Origin: a virus
IMG/VR virus record: IMGVR_UViG_3300024518_002051
Location: 1-36,062 of that record
Strand: one strand, 5' to 3'
Length of the DNA: 36,062 nucleotides
Shown here: piece after piece, positions 8,787 to 17,298 of the stretch
Position numbering within the stretch: the first letter of the stretch is position 1
How the letters are laid out: each line of letters opens with the position of its first letter
Program-made: the position numbers and the translations under genes
Notes under the pieces: model-generated
Databases searched by the model: none
What the model saw: only the letters and a program-made list of their open reading frames with translations
Told to the model about the DNA's origin: nothing

Positions 8787-9317
8787 ATGTCGACAGAAGC
8801 CGAAGTCGCGGCCGCCGCCGAGACTACCACCGAAGCAACGGACGCCGCCGGCGCCGAGACGAGCTCGAGCGCGGACGCCGCCGCCCAGGGCGACGAGAAG
8901 AAAGACGCCGCCGCCCAGGGCGACGAGAAGAAGGACGCCGCCGCCGAGACGCCGCCGGCCGAGTCGACGAAGTTCTCGATCGTCTCGACGCGGCCCGATC
9001 TGGCTCACGCCGGAAAGCCGGTCGCGCCGGGAACGGTTCTCTTCGATGGCTGCTACGGTCCGACGTACTCGCTCGAAGGATTGCTCGGCGCCGTCGAGAA
9101 TCATCTCGTTCAGTGTCGAGCCGGCGCGACGGCCGCCGAGGTTCTCGTCTACGGCCGCCGGGACACGTCGACAAGGTTCGGGGACTTCACGGCCGACGGA
9201 TGGGTCGCGAAGGGCGAGCTCGCCGAGGGCTTCACGCTCGACGCTGTCGCCCGGTACTTCCGCGATGGCAAGGCGGCCGCGAAGGCGCCCGAGCCGGCCG
9301 AGCCGCCGGCCGAGTAA
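8787..9317 (+). CDS. Hypothetical protein after capsid gene, with 10-residue tandem repeat
   Basis: A 176-aa acidic protein. I chose ATG 8787 over 8781 because AAAGGAG ends at 8780, six bases from 8787 but directly abutting 8781. The N-terminal ~60 residues are Ala/Glu/Thr-rich and contain two tandem copies of AAAQGDEKKD, encoded by a 30-bp direct repeat at about 8880-8939. The C-terminal part looks folded (FDGCYGPTYSLEGLLGAVEN, then VARYFRDGKAA). Lambda has FI, a packaging accessory protein, at this position. No family is recognised. Confidence 0.75.
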   Translation: MSTEAEVAAAAETTTEATDAAGAETSSSADAAAQGDEKKDAAAQGDEKKDAAAETPPAESTKFSIVSTRPDLAHAGKPVAPGTVLFDGCYGPTYSLEGLLGAVENHLVQCRAGATAAEVLVYGRRDTSTRFGDFTADGWVAKGELAEGFTLDAVARYFRDGKAAAKAPEPAEPPAE

Positions 9318-9332
9318 CGCAAGGGAAAGACC

Positions 9333-9659
9333 GTGTCGTCGGACTTCGACAATCAGTTTCGAGAGCGAGCCTTCCCGAAGATGGCGGACGTCTTCGGCGA
9401 GCTCGTTTGGTATCTTCCCGCCGACGGCGCTCAGCCGCCGACGCGGACGAAGCTCGAGAAGTGTCCCGTCTCGGAAGACCTTCTTCCCGATGGGATCGTC
9501 GAAGAAGGCGGCGACACGGTCTTTCGAATTATGGTCGCGAAGAGCGACGTTCCCGTCGTTCGCGAGGACGACGATCGCGTCGAGCGCGGCGGCGAGATCT
9601 TCCGCGTTTCGCGCATCGTGAGCGACGCCGGCGAGGTTTGGGATTTGGAGTGCGTATAA
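9333..9659 (+). CDS. Head-tail joining/head-closure protein (putative)
   Basis: A 108-aa protein with a GTG start preceded by AAGGGAAAGACC. Beta-rich sequence with the ending GEIFRVSRIVSDAGEVWDLECV, typical of small head-tail connectors such as lambda FII or SPP1 gp16-type closure proteins. It lies between the capsid region and the tail-completion gene, as expected for a connector. The next gene begins one base after the stop. Function is inferred from position, size and the C-terminal strand pattern. Confidence 0.65.
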   Translation: MSSDFDNQFRERAFPKMADVFGELVWYLPADGAQPPTRTKLEKCPVSEDLLPDGIVEEGGDTVFRIMVAKSDVPVVREDDDRVERGGEIFRVSRIVSDAGEVWDLECV

Positions 9660-9660
9660 C

Positions 9661-10287
9661 ATGCCGGAAACGCCCGGTCTGAAGCTCGCCGACTTTCGGA
9701 CGGCCGCGTTCAAAGAGCTCGAGCGCGAAGCGCCGCGAGCCTTTGGCGCCGCTCTGAACAATGGGATGCGGCTGATCGGCGCGGCGTACTCGCGACACTT
9801 CTCGAATACTCAGCTCACCGAAGCGGCGGGATACAAGGTCAAGCGGAAGGGGCGGATCAAAGGCAACCGACGCTATCAGCCGAAGACGTCGCCGAAGTGG
9901 CGGCGCGCCGGGCTTCGCGCTGTCCTTCTCGGCCAGGGCGAGATCGACGAGAAGCGTCTGATTCTCTACACGAAGAACCCGCTTCTCATTCAGCGAGTCG
10001 AAGGCGACACGGTTCGAGCTCAAACGTCGAAAGGGCTGCTGATCTATCAGGGCGAAGGCGGCCCGGTCTCGAGCGGTTCGGCGGGAAGCCCGATCTCGGT
10101 CAAGGCAAAGCGACTCGACACGTTCCGCCGCGTCCGCGAAGTTCGCATCGATGCGACGATCAAGTTCGAGAGCGACTTCGCGAAATGGGTCAACTCTGGC
10201 GAGGCGACGACGATCTTCGCGAAGGCGATCGATCAAGGCGTCGCTCGGCTCGAACGCTCGAAGTCGAAAGGGCGGCGGCTTAGATGA
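9661..10287 (+). CDS. Minor tail/tail-completion protein, lambda gpZ or HK97 gp10-like (putative)
   Basis: A 208-aa basic protein between the head-closure and tail-terminator candidates, the position of gpZ. It contains an N-terminal helical segment (FKELEREAPRAFGAALNNGM), a basic middle (KVKRKGRIKGNRRYQPKTSPKWRRAG) and a C-terminal helix with a KSKGRRLR tail. HK97 gp10-like proteins share this helical start and basic middle. The stop overlaps the next ATG (ATGA). Family assignment is mostly contextual. Confidence 0.65.
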   Translation: MPETPGLKLADFRTAAFKELEREAPRAFGAALNNGMRLIGAAYSRHFSNTQLTEAAGYKVKRKGRIKGNRRYQPKTSPKWRRAGLRAVLLGQGEIDEKRLILYTKNPLLIQRVEGDTVRAQTSKGLLIYQGEGGPVSSGSAGSPISVKAKRLDTFRRVREVRIDATIKFESDFAKWVNSGEATTIFAKAIDQGVARLERSKSKGRRLR

Positions 10288-10760
10288 GCCTTCCTCACGC
10301 AACACTGATCGGCCGACGGATCGTCTCGGACTGCAACGGCATCACCGTTCAATCCGGCGACGAGATCACCGTCGACGGCGCGAAGCGATTCAGCCGCGAC
10401 GATACGCCGGCGAACGATCTTCCCGCGTGTCGCGTCGGGACGATCGGACAGACCCGCGACAACACGTCGCCGAGCTCGATCGTTCGTCACACGTACGTCG
10501 TCGAGCTTCTCTATTCGAAGGCATGGGCGACGAATCCAGACTCCGGAGTGATTACCGACGAGATCGACGAAGCCTTCGCCGATGCTGTCGTCGCGATCGC
10601 CGGATTGATGACAGACGACCAGGCGCTCGCCGGTCAGTTTCACGTCGCTCGATGGGCGCCGTTCCATCGAGTCGATTCGAACGCCGGCGACTACGGCGTT
10701 CGCGTCGAGCTCGAAGCGACTTGGCGGCAAAACAGAATCACGATGGAAGTCATTTCCTAG
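10284..10760 (+). CDS. Tail terminator protein, lambda gpU-like (putative)
   Basis: A 158-aa protein starting in an ATGA overlap, directly before the tail tube gene, where gpU-like terminators that cap the tail tube are encoded. It has an alpha/beta pattern: a strand-rich centre (HTYVVELLYSKAWATNP), a helix (DEIDEAFADAVVAIAGLM) and a final strand (GVRVELEATWRQNRIT), as in gpU and related terminators. The assignment is based on position and secondary-structure-like pattern. Confidence 0.65.
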   Translation: MSLPHATLIGRRIVSDCNGITVQSGDEITVDGAKRFSRDDTPANDLPACRVGTIGQTRDNTSPSSIVRHTYVVELLYSKAWATNPDSGVITDEIDEAFADAVVAIAGLMTDDQALAGQFHVARWAPFHRVDSNAGDYGVRVELEATWRQNRITMEVIS

Positions 10761-10775
10761 AGAGGGACGAATTCG

Positions 10776-11960
10776 ATGGATGCCACAAAAGTACAAGTCG
10801 CCGCCGTGACGGAAGGAACGCCCGGCGAGGCCGAGTCAGTAACGGCGGCCGACGTTCTCGTTCGTCCGCTCGACTCAACCACGTTCGATGCGGAGTTCGA
10901 GCAGATCGATTCGCCGCGTCTGAAGTCGAACCAGTCGCCGAGGCCGGTCTCGATCTCTCAGCGGCTCGGCTCGATCGGGCTGGCGTACGAGCTCGCCGGC
11001 GCCGGGAACCTGACCGACGTTCCCGACTTCTCTCCGCTTCTGCTCTCGGCGATGTTGTCGCGCTCGGCCGTGAGTCTGCTCGGGCTGAACACCGTCACGG
11101 GCGGTCCCTTCCTCGCGAGCGAGACGATCACGCAAGCCGTGAGCGGCGCGACGGGCTTCGTCTGTCGACAGTACGACAATCCGTCGACGGGACAGATCTC
11201 GATCGTCGTCACGTCGGGTACTTTCAACAATTCCGACATCGTGACGGGCTCGGTCTCGGGCGCGACGGCGGCGGCGACGGCGCTCGTCATCGCCGGCGGT
11301 CATCTCTTCCGCCCGGACGATACCGACATTCTCACGACGGGACATTCGACGACGTTTCAGTTCCTCAACGATGGCGCCGCTTGGCTCCTCAATGGCGGTC
11401 TCTCGTCGCTCTCGATGGCGTTCCGCGCTTGCCAGCCGTGCGAAGTGACGCAAGAGATTCAAGGACCGATCGCCGATCCGACGAGCGATGCGCTTTACAC
11501 CGGCGTGACGTTCCCGGAAGAAGAAGGCGTCGGAGCGATCCCGAAGCTTTCGAACGACGCCGGCGTCGTCATCGGAACGTACTCGCCGACGGATCTCGAG
11601 GAAGTGACTTGGAACTTCCCCATCACGCTGACGCCGCGAGTCGACATCAACGGGACTTGGCCCGGATGCGTTCGACTGATGGGATTCGCTCGAGACGTCC
11701 CGACGATCGCGATTCAGCCGGCGCTCGTTCCGCCGAGCGTCTTCGACTTCTTCGGTTCGCTCACGGCCGAAACGCTTTACTACTTCGAAGCGACGCTCGG
11801 TTCTGTCGCCGGGAAACGTCACACTGTCATCGTCCCGAAGGCGCAGATCGTCGAAGCCGGATGGACGTCGAAAGATCCGAACTTGTCGACGACTCCGCTC
11901 GTTCTTCGCTGCACCGAAGGCGAAGAAGGAAACGACGAGTCGATGCTTCTCTGTCACTGA
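10776..11960 (+). CDS. Major tail tube protein
   Basis: A 394-aa protein that would polymerise into the tail tube. It begins KVQVAAVTEGTPGEAESVTA, the start seen in many siphophage tail-tube proteins (gpV-like and relatives), followed by long beta-rich stretches. The middle has repeated VSGAT motifs (two copies about 40 residues apart), suggesting an internal duplication or Ig-like turn repeats. GAGAGGGACG precedes ATG 10776. It lies immediately before the frameshifted chaperone, the invariant place of the tube gene. Confidence 0.85.
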   Translation: MDATKVQVAAVTEGTPGEAESVTAADVLVRPLDSTTFDAEFEQIDSPRLKSNQSPRPVSISQRLGSIGLAYELAGAGNLTDVPDFSPLLLSAMLSRSAVSLLGLNTVTGGPFLASETITQAVSGATGFVCRQYDNPSTGQISIVVTSGTFNNSDIVTGSVSGATAAATALVIAGGHLFRPDDTDILTTGHSTTFQFLNDGAAWLLNGGLSSLSMAFRACQPCEVTQEIQGPIADPTSDALYTGVTFPEEEGVGAIPKLSNDAGVVIGTYSPTDLEEVTWNFPITLTPRVDINGTWPGCVRLMGFARDVPTIAIQPALVPPSVFDFFGSLTAETLYYFEATLGSVAGKRHTVIVPKAQIVEAGWTSKDPNLSTTPLVLRCTEGEEGNDESMLLCH

Positions 11961-11978
11961 GAAAGGAACCCAAAGCCG

Positions 11979-12482
11979 ATGGGTCTCACCATTCGAAAGC
12001 CCGGCGCGAAGGTCCCGATCGAGCTCTTCGTCGACGGCGAAGCGACGGGCGCTTACGCCGTTCTGCTCTACCCAAACATCGAGCGCCGCAAACAATGCGA
12101 AGCGGCGATCGAGCTTCCGCCCGAGCTCGAGGATGCGGACGACGACGATCCTCTAGTCGAAGCCTTCAACGTCGAGCGAAGCCGGAAGATCGTCGGGCTG
12201 ATGCTCGACGGCTTCATCGATTTGTACGTCGACGACGATCAGACCGAGCTCTTCGTTCCGGAGTTCACGCCGGAAGGCTATCTGACCGAAGACACGTTCG
12301 GCGCGCTGATCGGGATGTCTGCGATGCTGCTCTCGCGTTGCATGGGCCTTCTCGGTTGCGACTCGATCACCGATGAAAAAAACTCATTGAGGCCGTCGGC
12401 GTCTACGTCGGAATCTTCCGAGACAACCGAGGATACAGATGTCCAGCTTGCGACGGCGACCGAGACGCCTTCCGAGAGCTGA
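11979..12482 (+). CDS. Tail assembly chaperone, gpG-like short form
   Basis: A 167-aa acidic protein between tube and tape-measure genes. It is the zero-frame product of a frameshifted pair equivalent to lambda G/GT, which coat the tape measure during tail assembly. The folded part ends near residue 132. The remainder after the slippery site is Ser/Thr/Glu-rich and looks like read-through filler. GAAAGGAAC precedes ATG 11979. The frameshifted long form is annotated separately. Confidence 0.88.
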   Translation: MGLTIRKPGAKVPIELFVDGEATGAYAVLLYPNIERRKQCEAAIELPPELEDADDDDPLVEAFNVERSRKIVGLMLDGFIDLYVDDDQTELFVPEFTPEGYLTEDTFGALIGMSAMLLSRCMGLLGCDSITDEKNSLRPSASTSESSETTEDTDVQLATATETPSES

Positions 12483-12787
12483 GCGGCGAGGACTGTTCTC
12501 ATTGTCACACCGATGGCCGCATCTACCCGACGAAGGAAGCGCGCCGAGATCGATTCGGACGCGAGCGGCGGCGACTTGTGGTCGACCGCGATGCGTCGAC
12601 GCTCGCTCTCTTCATCATGGCGGCTCGAGAGACACCGTGGAAACCGAACGAGTATCTCGAACAGCCGGCCGTTCTCGAGGCGGGATGGTTCACGCTGTTA
12701 CCCTATCTCGAGGAATTCGACGCACGAGCGGAAGCGCTCGAGGCGGCTGATCGAAAGCGTCGAGGCGACGAAGCCGCCGATCAATGA
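11979..12787 (+). CDS. Tail assembly chaperone, gpGT-like long form by -1 frameshift
   Basis: Ribosomes slipping -1 on A AAA AAC (12377-12383) leave the zero frame and read on to the TGA at 12785-12787, giving about 269 aa. The -1 frame has a stop (TGA 12374-12376) immediately before the slippery site and is open from there to 12785. Its extension is protein-like: a CPAC...CSHC zinc-ribbon-like pair, FIMAARETPWKPNEYLEQPA, and a charged helical end. This is the GT arrangement: the extension binds the tape measure. The slip site and open frame are seen; the efficiency is unknown. Confidence 0.88.
12377..12383 (+). promoter_or_regulatory. -1 programmed ribosomal frameshift slippery heptamer A AAA AAC
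   Basis: The zero-frame codons GAA AAA AAC (12375-12383) form a canonical X XXY YYZ heptamer. After slipping one base back, both tRNAs can re-pair almost fully. It is the only A7 run noticed in an otherwise GC-rich genome and sits at the place where tail chaperones frameshift in lambda-like phages. Confidence 0.9.
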
Positions 12788-12811
12788 GCCGATCCGGATC
12801 TGAGGTGAACA

Positions 12812-14872
12812 ATGGGAAAGAAGATCGAAGTCATTCTCGCGATGAAGGATGCGTTCTCGAACGCGTTCAAGCGACCGCTTCGGGCTGTCTCGACGTTCAC
12901 CAAGAAAGCCGGCGGGCTCTTCAAGAAGCTCGGGCGAGCAATCTTCAGCGTGAAGGGATTGCTCGCCGGGCTCGGCGCGGCCGTGACGGTCGCCGGCATC
13001 GTTCGGCTCGTGACGACGACGGCCGACTTCGCCGACAACATCGGCAAGCTCTCGACGCGGCTCGGAGAGACAACGGAATTCTTGAGCGAGATGGCATTCG
13101 TCGCCGATCGCTCGAATGTTCCATTCAACGCTCTCTCTCAGGGAATCCAAAGGCTCGGCCGTAGACTCGGAGACTTCCAGCTTCGGCGAGGTCTCGGCGG
13201 CGAGGCGAAGGCGGGCTTCGACGTTCTCGGGCTCAGCGACATCGCGCTGAACGCGAAGAGCGTCGAAGAGCTCATCCCGAAGCTCGCCGATGCGTTCGCG
13301 AATCTCGAGAGCTCGCAGCTAGCTAGCTTCGCCGCTCAGAAGCTCTTCGATTCCGAAGGCGTGGTCTTCCTTCAGTTTCTCAAGGACGGCTCGAAGGGGA
13401 TCGCCGATCTTCGCGAGGAAGCGAGGACGCTCGGGCTTCAGATCACATCGAAAGACGCGAAGGCGGCGGCGGAATTCAACGACGTTCTGACGAATCTCAA
13501 AGCGTCGTTCACCGGTTTGGCTCGGACGGTCATCCTTCCGAACCTTCCCGAGATCACGAAGGTGATGCGCGAGTTCGTCGAATTCGTCGTCTCGCATCAA
13601 GCCGAGGTTCGAGAGTTCTTCTCTCGCGTCTTCCAGACGATCAGAGAGAACGTCCCGACGATCATCAAGCTCTTCGAGAATCTCGTTCGCGCTTCGAGCT
13701 CGTTCTTCGAGCTTCCGGTTCGCTTCCGGATTCTCTCGATCGAGAAGGACCTCACCGGCGCGACGCTTCGCGAGGCGGCTCGCGGATTCGAAGCGAACGT
13801 GAATCAGAAGATTCTCGATTCGGGTCTCGGTCGCCAGGTTCATCGCGACGCCGTCGAGAGACAGCGAGCGGCGCAAAGGAAAGCGGCCGCCGAGATATCG
13901 GCGTTCATCGACGAGAAGAGCGAGCTCGAGCAAATCCTGAAGTTCCTTCAGGGCGGCGGCGGGCTGAGCGATCTCGGGAAACAGCTCGAGGATGTTCGCC
14001 GCAAGGCGGAAGCCGCCGGCGCCGCGAGCCGAGCGGCGACGAGCAACCCGCTTCAGGATCTCGCCGATCATCTCGGCGTCGATCTGAAGAAGCTCGGCGA
14101 GATGACGGAGAAGGATCGCGAGGCGATCGCCCGTCTTCATGGCGAAGCCTTCGTCGCGAATCAGGAAGTCTCGGAAGGGAAGAAGCGAACGCTCGCCGAT
14201 GTCCACCGAGAGCAAGAGGCCATCGTCGAGCTGACGACGATTTGGGATGACTTGCGCGAGAGCGTTCGCGCCGTCGAGATACAGAATCGCGTTCTCTTCG
14301 CGGCGCTCGATCAGGGAACGACGCAATTCGCCGACGCCGTTCTATCCTTCGCCGACGGAACGAAGAAGCTCGGCGAGGCTTTCGCCGACGCCGGGAAGTC
14401 GATCCTTCGGACGCTCACTCAGATTCTATTGAAGGCGCTCGCGACGAAGGCGATTCTCGCCGGCATCGGCGCCGTGAGCAGCTTCGCATCGTCGGGCAAC
14501 ATCGCCGACGGACGCTTCGACATCCCGCCGGGAGTTACGCCGACGGGCGACGAGATCGGTCCGCTTCGCCCCGATGGTACTTTCGCTCACGGCGGGATCG
14601 GGCATCACGGAAGCGGACAACTGATCGCCGCTCACGGAACCGAGGCACACATCCCGACGAAGCGCGGCGCGATCCCGATCCGCGTCGAAGGCGGCGGCTC
14701 GATGGGCGGCGGCGACACCAACATCTTTATGATCGACGCGATCGACGTTCAGTCGTTCGAGGATCGTCTCGGCGTCGCCGTCAATCGGAATCCCGAGCAG
14801 ATCGCCGCCGCCGTCGCTCGAGCGTCTCAGCGGACGCCCGGAATCGCTCGGAGCATGAGGTCTAAACGATGA
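12812..14872 (+). CDS. Tape measure protein
   Basis: A 686-aa protein that sets tail length and travels through the tube. It shows the usual composition: basic N-terminal helix region, hydrophobic segments (GLLAGLGAAVTVAGIV near residues 48-63; ATKAILAGIGAVSSFASSG near 545-563), long helical coiled-coil stretches, and a Gly-rich C-terminus (GGIGHHGSGQLIAAHGTEAHIP). The latter resembles the processed C-terminal end common in tape measures. GAGGTGA precedes ATG 12812. By the usual ~1.5 A per residue rule the tail would be about 100 nm, an estimate only. Confidence 0.92.
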   Translation: MGKKIEVILAMKDAFSNAFKRPLRAVSTFTKKAGGLFKKLGRAIFSVKGLLAGLGAAVTVAGIVRLVTTTADFADNIGKLSTRLGETTEFLSEMAFVADRSNVPFNALSQGIQRLGRRLGDFQLRRGLGGEAKAGFDVLGLSDIALNAKSVEELIPKLADAFANLESSQLASFAAQKLFDSEGVVFLQFLKDGSKGIADLREEARTLGLQITSKDAKAAAEFNDVLTNLKASFTGLARTVILPNLPEITKVMREFVEFVVSHQAEVREFFSRVFQTIRENVPTIIKLFENLVRASSSFFELPVRFRILSIEKDLTGATLREAARGFEANVNQKILDSGLGRQVHRDAVERQRAAQRKAAAEISAFIDEKSELEQILKFLQGGGGLSDLGKQLEDVRRKAEAAGAASRAATSNPLQDLADHLGVDLKKLGEMTEKDREAIARLHGEAFVANQEVSEGKKRTLADVHREQEAIVELTTIWDDLRESVRAVEIQNRVLFAALDQGTTQFADAVLSFADGTKKLGEAFADAGKSILRTLTQILLKALATKAILAGIGAVSSFASSGNIADGRFDIPPGVTPTGDEIGPLRPDGTFAHGGIGHHGSGQLIAAHGTEAHIPTKRGAIPIRVEGGGSMGGGDTNIFMIDAIDVQSFEDRLGVAVNRNPEQIAAAVARASQRTPGIARSMRSKR

Positions 14873-15630
14873 CGCTGATCGCGAATCCGCTTCTCTCGAA
14901 TCCGACTCTCGGCGGCGGCTCGCTCGTCATCGGCGAGACGGGCGCGCCCGAACCGACGTTCGCGCCCGATCCCGGCCCGGCGTTCGTCTATCCCGTTCGA
15001 TACCATCGCCCGGCGATCAGGGGCAACAGCATCAAGCCGTACGTCCGAATCCGTCCGCGAGGTTCGCGACGGCTGCGCGGCGTCCGTCTTCAGTTCGTCG
15101 GCGTCTCGCTTCGCGAGATCGATTACATCGTGACGTTCTTCGATCAGTTCGAAGGCGGCTCGGGTCCTTTCTTTTGGGCGCCGCCGATCCCGGTTCACTC
15201 GCCGCTCGGGATGTATCCCGTGCTCGGCGACACGGACGGCGCGAGCTCGAGCGAAGAGACGTACTTCGTCAAGTTCGCTTGGCGCCGCTCGGCGACGGGC
15301 GGCGAGACGGAAGGCTCGATCGTCAAGTCGAGAACGCGGCCGATCGGAAAGCTTCTCACCGTCTCGACGCCGGTCATCCCGAAAGGCGTCGATCAAGTTC
15401 GTCTCTACATCGGGACGGCGCTCGACTCAGAGTTTCTCGAAGTGACGCAAACCGTCCGAACGTGGACGGAACCCACGAGCGGCTTTCCCGCCGGCGGCGG
15501 CCCGTTGGCGCCGAGTGCGAACACGGCTTCGCCGCTTCTTCGCTGGCAGCTCGCCGACGACTTCGAGCCGACGATGGCTCGTCACGATGCATGGAACGTC
15601 GAGCTCTCGTTTCTCGAGGTGCTCATCTGA
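14869..15630 (+). CDS. Minor tail protein, lambda gpM-like, with inserted Fn3/Ig-like domain
   Basis: A 253-aa distal-tail protein starting in an ATGA overlap. Conserved ends of a gpM/DUF2460-type fold are visible: RLRGVRLQFVGVSLREIDYI and FFDQFEGGSGPFFW in the N-terminal half, and HDAWNVELSFLEVLI at the C-terminus. Between them, about residues 115-225, is a domain with ETYFVKFAWRRSATGGETEG and KGVDQVRLYIGTA. This pattern is common in phage fibronectin/Ig-like inserts. The insertion splits the tail fold. Its role may be surface attachment, by inference. Confidence 0.8.
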   Translation: MTLIANPLLSNPTLGGGSLVIGETGAPEPTFAPDPGPAFVYPVRYHRPAIRGNSIKPYVRIRPRGSRRLRGVRLQFVGVSLREIDYIVTFFDQFEGGSGPFFWAPPIPVHSPLGMYPVLGDTDGASSSEETYFVKFAWRRSATGGETEGSIVKSRTRPIGKLLTVSTPVIPKGVDQVRLYIGTALDSEFLEVTQTVRTWTEPTSGFPAGGGPLAPSANTASPLLRWQLADDFEPTMARHDAWNVELSFLEVLI

Positions 15631-16895
15631 TGGCGTTCAACGATCGGAAGAACGAGCTCGAGCAAGTTCCCATCCTTACGTTCTGGCAGATCGACGAGAT
15701 CCGCATCGTCGACTACGGCGACGAAGATCTCGAGTCGACCGTGACGCCGGGAACGATCCGCTTCGATGGACAGGATTACGTTCCCGGTCATCTGTCGGCG
15801 GGATCGAGAAGCGAGTCGATCGAAGGCGGCGAGCGCGATCTGACCGTCGTCATCGAAGATCCTTTCGGCGCGATCGCCGCCGCGCTTCAGGACGTCGACG
15901 GGCTCGCCGACACTCGCGTGACGGTTCGCAGCATCGCGGCCGATCAGCTCGCGACGCCGAGCGAGTCTCACGATGAGTTCTTCATCTGTCGGGCGCCGAC
16001 TTGCACCGAAGCCGGGATCGCCTTCCTTCTCGGCTCGCCGGCTCAAGTCGAGATCCAGTGTCCGAGAAAGAGGTTCGCTCGCTCGCGATGCTGGAACACT
16101 TGGGAGCGCCGACACGAATTCCGAAACCTTTGCAGCTATCCGAGCGATTGGTTCACCGAGCGAACCAAGCAACAGTTCAAGACCTTCAACGTCATCGCCG
16201 GCGAGACGGTTTGGAAGTATGGATGGCGAACACTGAACGCGAACTTCGCGACCGAGTTCGGCGTCGGTCAAGGGCTCTCGCCGGCCGGCGGATCGAACCC
16301 GATGCGGATCGAGCTCGGCGTTCAAAACGCATGGAACGACGGCGATCGCGACGGCCCCTTCGCCTACAAGCTCATCGACGGCGACTTCGATCTCGAGACG
16401 ACGATCGCCTTCGACGCTTCGAGCCGCGATGACTTGTACGCCGGGATTCTCTGTCAGGACGTCGCCGATGAAACGTCGTGGGTTTCGATCACCTATGCGA
16501 CGACGGACGGACATTCGCCGGGCGGCTCGCCGTTCACTCGCTTTCGAAAGACTCTGTCGGACGTCTCGACCGACACCGAGAGCGGGCTCGAGCTCGGCGC
16601 GACGTTCCGGCTCGAGCGCGTCGGCGACGTCTTCACGGCGTACCGGCTCGATGGCTCGACGTGGACGGTTCACCATTCCGAGACGATCGCTCTCGGCTCT
16701 TCGGTTCGGATCGGCTTGATGGTCGGAACCGACGCCGGCCCGAGCGGCCCCTTCCTTTCGTCGTTCGATCACTTCTGGTTCCACAAGGGAGGGGAAACCG
16801 AGTGCGATCGGACCGAGCCGCGATGCGTCTTCCTCAATAACTCGAACGACTTCAACGGATTTCCGAGGATGGGCGATGCGCGAGAGCGAGTCTGA
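15630..16895 (+). CDS. Minor tail protein, lambda gpL-like, with inserted lectin-like domain
   Basis: A 421-aa tip protein beginning in a TGATG overlap. The N-terminal ~145 residues match gpL layout. The gpL cysteine region is split: C144, C154 and C168 (CWNTWERRHEFRNLCSYPSD) lie before, and C392 and C399 (ECDRTEPRCVFLNNSNDFNG) after, a ~200-residue insertion. The insertion (about 185-388) has the beta-sandwich pattern of DUF1349/concanavalin-like domains (DFDLETTIAFDASSRDDLYA and FTAYRLDGSTWTVHHSE). Lambda gpL binds an Fe-S cluster through the equivalent cysteines. The long insertion is unusual and may act in sugar binding. The end overlaps the next gene by 20 bases. Confidence 0.85.
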   Translation: MAFNDRKNELEQVPILTFWQIDEIRIVDYGDEDLESTVTPGTIRFDGQDYVPGHLSAGSRSESIEGGERDLTVVIEDPFGAIAAALQDVDGLADTRVTVRSIAADQLATPSESHDEFFICRAPTCTEAGIAFLLGSPAQVEIQCPRKRFARSRCWNTWERRHEFRNLCSYPSDWFTERTKQQFKTFNVIAGETVWKYGWRTLNANFATEFGVGQGLSPAGGSNPMRIELGVQNAWNDGDRDGPFAYKLIDGDFDLETTIAFDASSRDDLYAGILCQDVADETSWVSITYATTDGHSPGGSPFTRFRKTLSDVSTDTESGLELGATFRLERVGDVFTAYRLDGSTWTVHHSETIALGSSVRIGLMVGTDAGPSGPFLSSFDHFWFHKGGETECDRTEPRCVFLNNSNDFNGFPRMGDARERV

Positions 16896-17298
16896 ATCTC
16901 TGCGCTCAGTCGTCGACGAGCTCGTCGGGCGACCGTACGAAACGCACGGGCGCGGCCCGTCGGCGTATAACTGTCTCGGCGTGATGCTGGCGATCTTCCG
17001 CCGCGTCGCCGGCGTCGAGCTTCCCGACGCGCTCGTCGTCGACGAAGCCGAGCTCGCCGATCTGCGATCGCGCTTCTTCGAGCTCGCGTCGCTCGCCGAG
17101 CTCGAGCCGCTCGATGTCCTTCTCAAGCGCGCCCAGGGCGACGAGAAGCTCGCCTTCCGAACGCCCGAGCTCGCCGTCGTGGAAAGCGGCCGCGACGCCG
17201 TGACGGCCGTTCACGGGCGCCGAGTGCAAAGGGTTCGCGTTCGGGACTTCGCCCGGCCCGGCGTTCGAGCCTATCGGCTGAAAGGGGCGACGGCGTGA
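16876..17298 (+). CDS. NlpC/P60-like tail tip protein, lambda gpK-like
   Basis: A 140-aa protein in the gpK slot. The NlpC/P60 catalytic-cysteine helix is recognisable as SAYNCLGVMLAIFRRV, with Cys33 as nucleophile candidate. Further on, PELAVVESGRDAVTAVHGRR aligns with the usual HVAIVEGG...VHA segment. The first His of that segment, normally part of the catalytic triad, is Leu here, while the second (His113) is present. The enzyme may therefore be weak or inactive, serving as a structural plug, or another residue may substitute. Only the peptidase domain is present, without the JAB-like N-terminal domain. Confidence 0.8.
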   Translation: MRESESESLRSVVDELVGRPYETHGRGPSAYNCLGVMLAIFRRVAGVELPDALVVDEAELADLRSRFFELASLAELEPLDVLLKRAQGDEKLAFRTPELAVVESGRDAVTAVHGRRVQRVRVRDFARPGVRAYRLKGATA

